Origin: Casuarius casuarius
Lineage: Eukaryota; Chordata; Aves; Casuariiformes; Casuariidae
Direction of reading: 5' to 3'
NCBI GenBank assembly: GCA_003342895.1
Contig: PTFA01000035.1
Location: forward strand, 874,661-938,660
Length of the DNA stretch: 64,000 nucleotides
The translations under genes were made by a program, and so were the position numbers. How positions within the stretch are numbered: position 1 is the stretch's first letter; each line of letters starts with the position of its first letter. Of the stretch, positions 60,276 through 64,000 are shown piece by piece. The notes below the pieces were generated by a model. That model did no database searches. It was not told the DNA's origin and saw only the letters and a program-made list of their open reading frames with translations.

Positions 60276-63200
60276 CTTTTCTTTTAGGTATAAAGGAAGC
60301 ATTTTCTCAAAACTGAGGTAAAGTAAGCACCGAGATGTCTACTGAGGTAGCCTAATTTTCATTAGCAATTAGAGATGTAGAAGGGAGAATGATGCAGTGG
60401 ATGATGCCACTTAAATTAAGGGTCAGGCTTAGATGACCTAGGATACCTTTTCCACATTTATCATCTCTGCTTCTTTTATTTAACACAGAGGCCAGATGCA
60501 ATGAGCCATAACAAACATTTTGAATGACTGCCAAAGCAATTTAAAAAAATTATAATTAGCATTATATACAGTAATTATATTTTTATCTGCCCACCCAGCT
60601 AGAAAGTATGTATTAGAACAAGAAAGAAAGCACATCATGTAATATGCCCTAACTTTAAGATTAGGGAGTGTGGTAAGGCCTCATGACCCATAAACCCATA
60701 AACATCAAAGCCAAAGGTAAGTCAGATTTGCAATTCTCAGAACTCTTCTATTGTATCTTACAGCGTTCTATTCTTTTTGGTTCCTGTTTACAAAAATCCT
60801 CTTTTAAAGAAGGTTTCTTTTTTTCAAATATCAAGATTCAGCAAATTATATGTTAAAGCACTAAATGAATCCAACTTACTCTGAAATTGTAATCATCAAC
60901 GTAATAGTCAATACATTAAGGAAAGTTCTAAAAATAAGACTTATTACAAATATTACAGTCATTTCAAGGTATAAGGAGTTGATACCTTCTAAATGCAAGT
61001 AGGAATCAATTAAGAATCTTTTGTTATGAAACTGTTACCATGTGAAGTTCCCATAGGCTCTTAGATACTAGACACAGGCATGTTTATCTGTCTACTGTTT
61101 GGGGAAGAGAGAGGAGAGAGGAAGGGATAGCATTAAGGGCAGAAAAAGGAACAGCTTTATGATATTTTTTACAATGGAGCTATCTGAAGCAGCTCCACAG
61201 TTTAGACTATTAGGAGTAGTAAAAACAGAAATGAACTATTGCCCATATTTCAGGAAAAGGAACAGGAGGCATAGATTAAACGAAATTCATCACATGGGTG
61301 CCATTGTTGCATAGAGTTCCCTCATTCTACACATTACACATATATGTAGTGCTGTATATTATCTGCAAAAACTAATGCCAGGGAAAATCCTCAAAGTTAA
61401 GCCCACAGTTAAGTTATTTGCTAAATTTTATTCAGAGTGCTTGATATAATATGAAATCCTAAAATAATCTGGACCTGCTAGGTCTCTCTCAGTAAATTTT
61501 TGTGATGTCATGCCAGGATAAATGAAACTACTTAATAAACACTAAATTTTGGTACAGTAAAACAGATCTGAGTAGCCTGATATCTGAGTAGCAGATATCA
61601 CCTGGTACGTAGCTGCTACTGATGCTATTTTGCTGGTGACAACAAGAGAGTAACACTATATTCAGATACCCAGTTGCACAAAAGGATAGCTGAAATCCTG
61701 TATTTGTACTTTAAAAATACAATTATGCAGGCACTGTACTTGGTGTAAAGATGTTGCCCACATCTGTCAGCCAAAGAGGAGAAAGTTCCCAAGACACACA
61801 CTCTATTAAAATGTTACACATTTAAAATAAAGATTTGAACTTTTCATATTGTAAATCTCTTCAAACTCAATTTGTCTGCTATTATAGCAAACACTTTGTT
61901 ATAGATCTAGATTTATAATAGCAATACTACTAATATATACCTAAAACACTTGCCATTTCTCAGGTCCTTTTCTTGGTTTGAACACATTAAAAATCTGTTG
62001 AAGTTAAAAATTACTGGTCCAAGGAATATCTGACAGCTTTTCAGTAGAGTTATTGAATAGATACTTAACTTTACAAGCACACCATCCCACAACACTGCCA
62101 TTATAAGCATGATCATGAAGTTTACATTCCAGAAATACAATTATATTATTGGCAAGAAAGTTACATTACTTTGTTTAGCGATAACGCGAACTACAATAAA
62201 TCTACACTTGACTGACAAGATAATTTTGTGAAAAATTCATATTCTCCTTGCAAAACTCAGGAAATTTCATGTCTGGGGAGACAAACAGTTTTTCTATTTG
62301 TAAAACCTTATGAAAATACATTTATAATGAATAAGAAAACAGATTTCAATAATACTAAACAGACATTAAGCGTCTTTTGCCTTTTTTAAGAAGATTTTTT
62401 ATGTATGATTGAAGTTTATACAACACTCCAGAAAAGCCATCATGTGTTAGATTTAAAAATAAAATCAGAAGCATTTTCTGTCATATAGGTATACATGAAA
62501 AAATGGGAATGTTAATGTCTTAGAAAGTGTATGTCCAGCTTTGTACCATTACTCATTTAACAAAGCAGAAAATAAGATACCGTACTGTAAACAAAAAGCT
62601 ACAGTAAAGAACATTTTGAAATTTACACAAGATTAGTTCATAAACATTTTGGTTGCTCCATAACAGTTTTCATATAAAATGAATAAAAAACCCTTGGACA
62701 GCTTTCATCACTCTTGACTACTTTTTCACTTCAATGCACACAGACATACTTTATATAGCAATATACTGATGTACTGTAACATGGATATTAAACTATGGTT
62801 ACTGCTTTTTAACTGAGATGTGTATTATCCAATCAATATTATCTGTAATTGAAATACTCATACATTATGTATTCCCATCATGTTGTTAAGTATAAAAACA
62901 TGAAAATATAACTTTACATTATTTCAGTTATATACATCAGTTCAGGCTTGACAAAGATTTTTTACGCTACGATTTTTAGAGGAATAAGCCCAGAGGTACA
63001 ATAAATAGCTTTCCACTGTATACAGTAATGCAATTCTACTTTTTCAAAAAGTTTAGATTACCATATGAATATTATTTTAGTTTGGTCATTCTAGCATTGA
63101 ACATCAAAAATCAGAATGCATTCCCCAACATTCCTGATGGGGAGTAATGCACAGAACACCTATGGATTACTTCAACAGATGCATCAAGAAATGATTTGGT

Positions 63201-64000
63201 TCAATTATGGGGAAGTTACTGGTAAGTTTGTCTGGTATCGCAAACACTGTATGTATCTCTCAGACTGACAGCAGTGAGAGCATACACTGTGCTCACATGC
63301 TTGCAGAAACAAGCTCAGAGCTTGTACCATGAGAAGGGATTTAAACTTTTTGATAAACGCTCCGTCTCCTGTGGTGTTCAGTAAATATTTTACTTAAGCC
63401 TAAGAGATGGATTCCAACTAAAACTGCAAGTCTTATTTCAAATTTTATTTAAGTCCAGAATGAAATAAGAGAATTAATGATACCGCATGAAGCATAGTGT
63501 ATCTTTTTTGCATCCACAATGCACAAAAATGGAAGCTTTTCAACCAAATGTATGGTATTTTATCTACAGGGAAAGCTAGAGAAATAATGTTTTGGTTTGT
63601 TTTGCATTAGCATTTAAATTAATGTTTTTGCACCCCTCCTAGGATTCCTTTTTGCTTTGTAAGTAGAGCTATGGTCTTTAAATACATATAATTAAAAATG
63701 TATGATAACTTCAGACTGCAAAGAATATTCATAATGATTAAGTTTCATGTAAGCTCTTATATTTCATCAGTACAGACTTATAGCTAATTTCAGTTATTAC
63801 TGTTTTTAATTTAAAAAGACATTGTCAAGGTATTTTTTCATAACAAAGAACCTTACTAGGTACTGCTTCAAACTGGTTTTAACAGTTTGAAAACTGCTTC
63901 CTTTAAGGAACAATCTTGAGATCTGTGTTTGTTTTATATTTTTAAAAATTATTTTACACTTTTTTAGTGCTTGCCATTTATCAATTATTACTGATAGTCC
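60276..64000. other. Gene-less AT-rich DNA to the window end
   Basis: No gene or clear repeat. A small inverted pair, GATATCT and AGATATC, with a repeated CTGAGTAGC lies at 61567-61596. A donor-like GTAAGT near 63222 has only a short unconvincing frame before it. Confidence 0.5.

Noticed and set aside
1..64000. tRNA, rRNA, CRISPR arrays, bacterial operons or an integrated virus
   Set aside because: No cloverleaf-like boxes, no regularly spaced repeats, no ribosome-binding-site and gene series, and no paired long terminal repeats were seen. The intron-like splice signals and CR1 relics point to a vertebrate nuclear genome.

Overview
The window looks like nuclear DNA of a sauropsid vertebrate, most likely a bird. 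The sequence is AT-rich (roughly 38% GC by eye) and gene-poor. It has no operon-like gene packing, no long intact reading frame and no tRNA, rRNA or CRISPR array that I can see. Recognisable repeats are sparse and very old: CR1-type LINE tails and small hAT-like or palindromic DNA-element relics of the kind shared by birds, crocodilians and turtles. The assignment to a bird is an inference from low repeat density plus a CR1 3' end of avian type; a crocodilian or turtle is not excluded.

Layout. 1-6.8 kb: unique AT-rich DNA with one GC-richer patch. 6.8-7.2 kb: a coding-like frame with one in-frame stop, probably a gene remnant. 8.9-9.0 kb: a 50-N assembly gap inside a poly-T run. 11.8-12.9 kb: decayed coding segments of a helical-repeat (HEAT-like, possibly MROH) protein. 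13.5-14.0 kb: an old CR1 copy on the minus strand. 14.07-14.23 kb: a well-formed candidate coding exon. 20-44 kb: a series of short CpG-rich pockets in AT-rich DNA. The largest (28.6-29.3 kb) is a genuine-looking CpG island with a consensus splice donor on the minus strand at its edge. 32.1 kb: a candidate terminal coding exon with a strong acceptor, phase-compatible with the 14.07 kb exon. 41-43 kb: an avian-type CR1 end, a weaker candidate exon and a clear hAT-like relic. 44-64 kb: AT-rich, CpG-poor DNA without recognisable genes, containing an old CR1 copy (51.4-51.7 kb), several amniote DNA-element relics and a 41-bp perfect alternating pyrimidine-purine tract.

How it may fit together. 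The simplest reading is a plus-strand gene with at least two exons (14.07 and 32.10 kb) separated by a long intron. Its other exons would lie upstream, and it is flanked by dead gene fragments and a gene-poor, probably regulatory, interval. I cannot name the gene. Repeat names rest on remembered consensus sequences, not on a search. I did not find a convincing new biological system; the most unusual feature is the cluster of CpG pockets.
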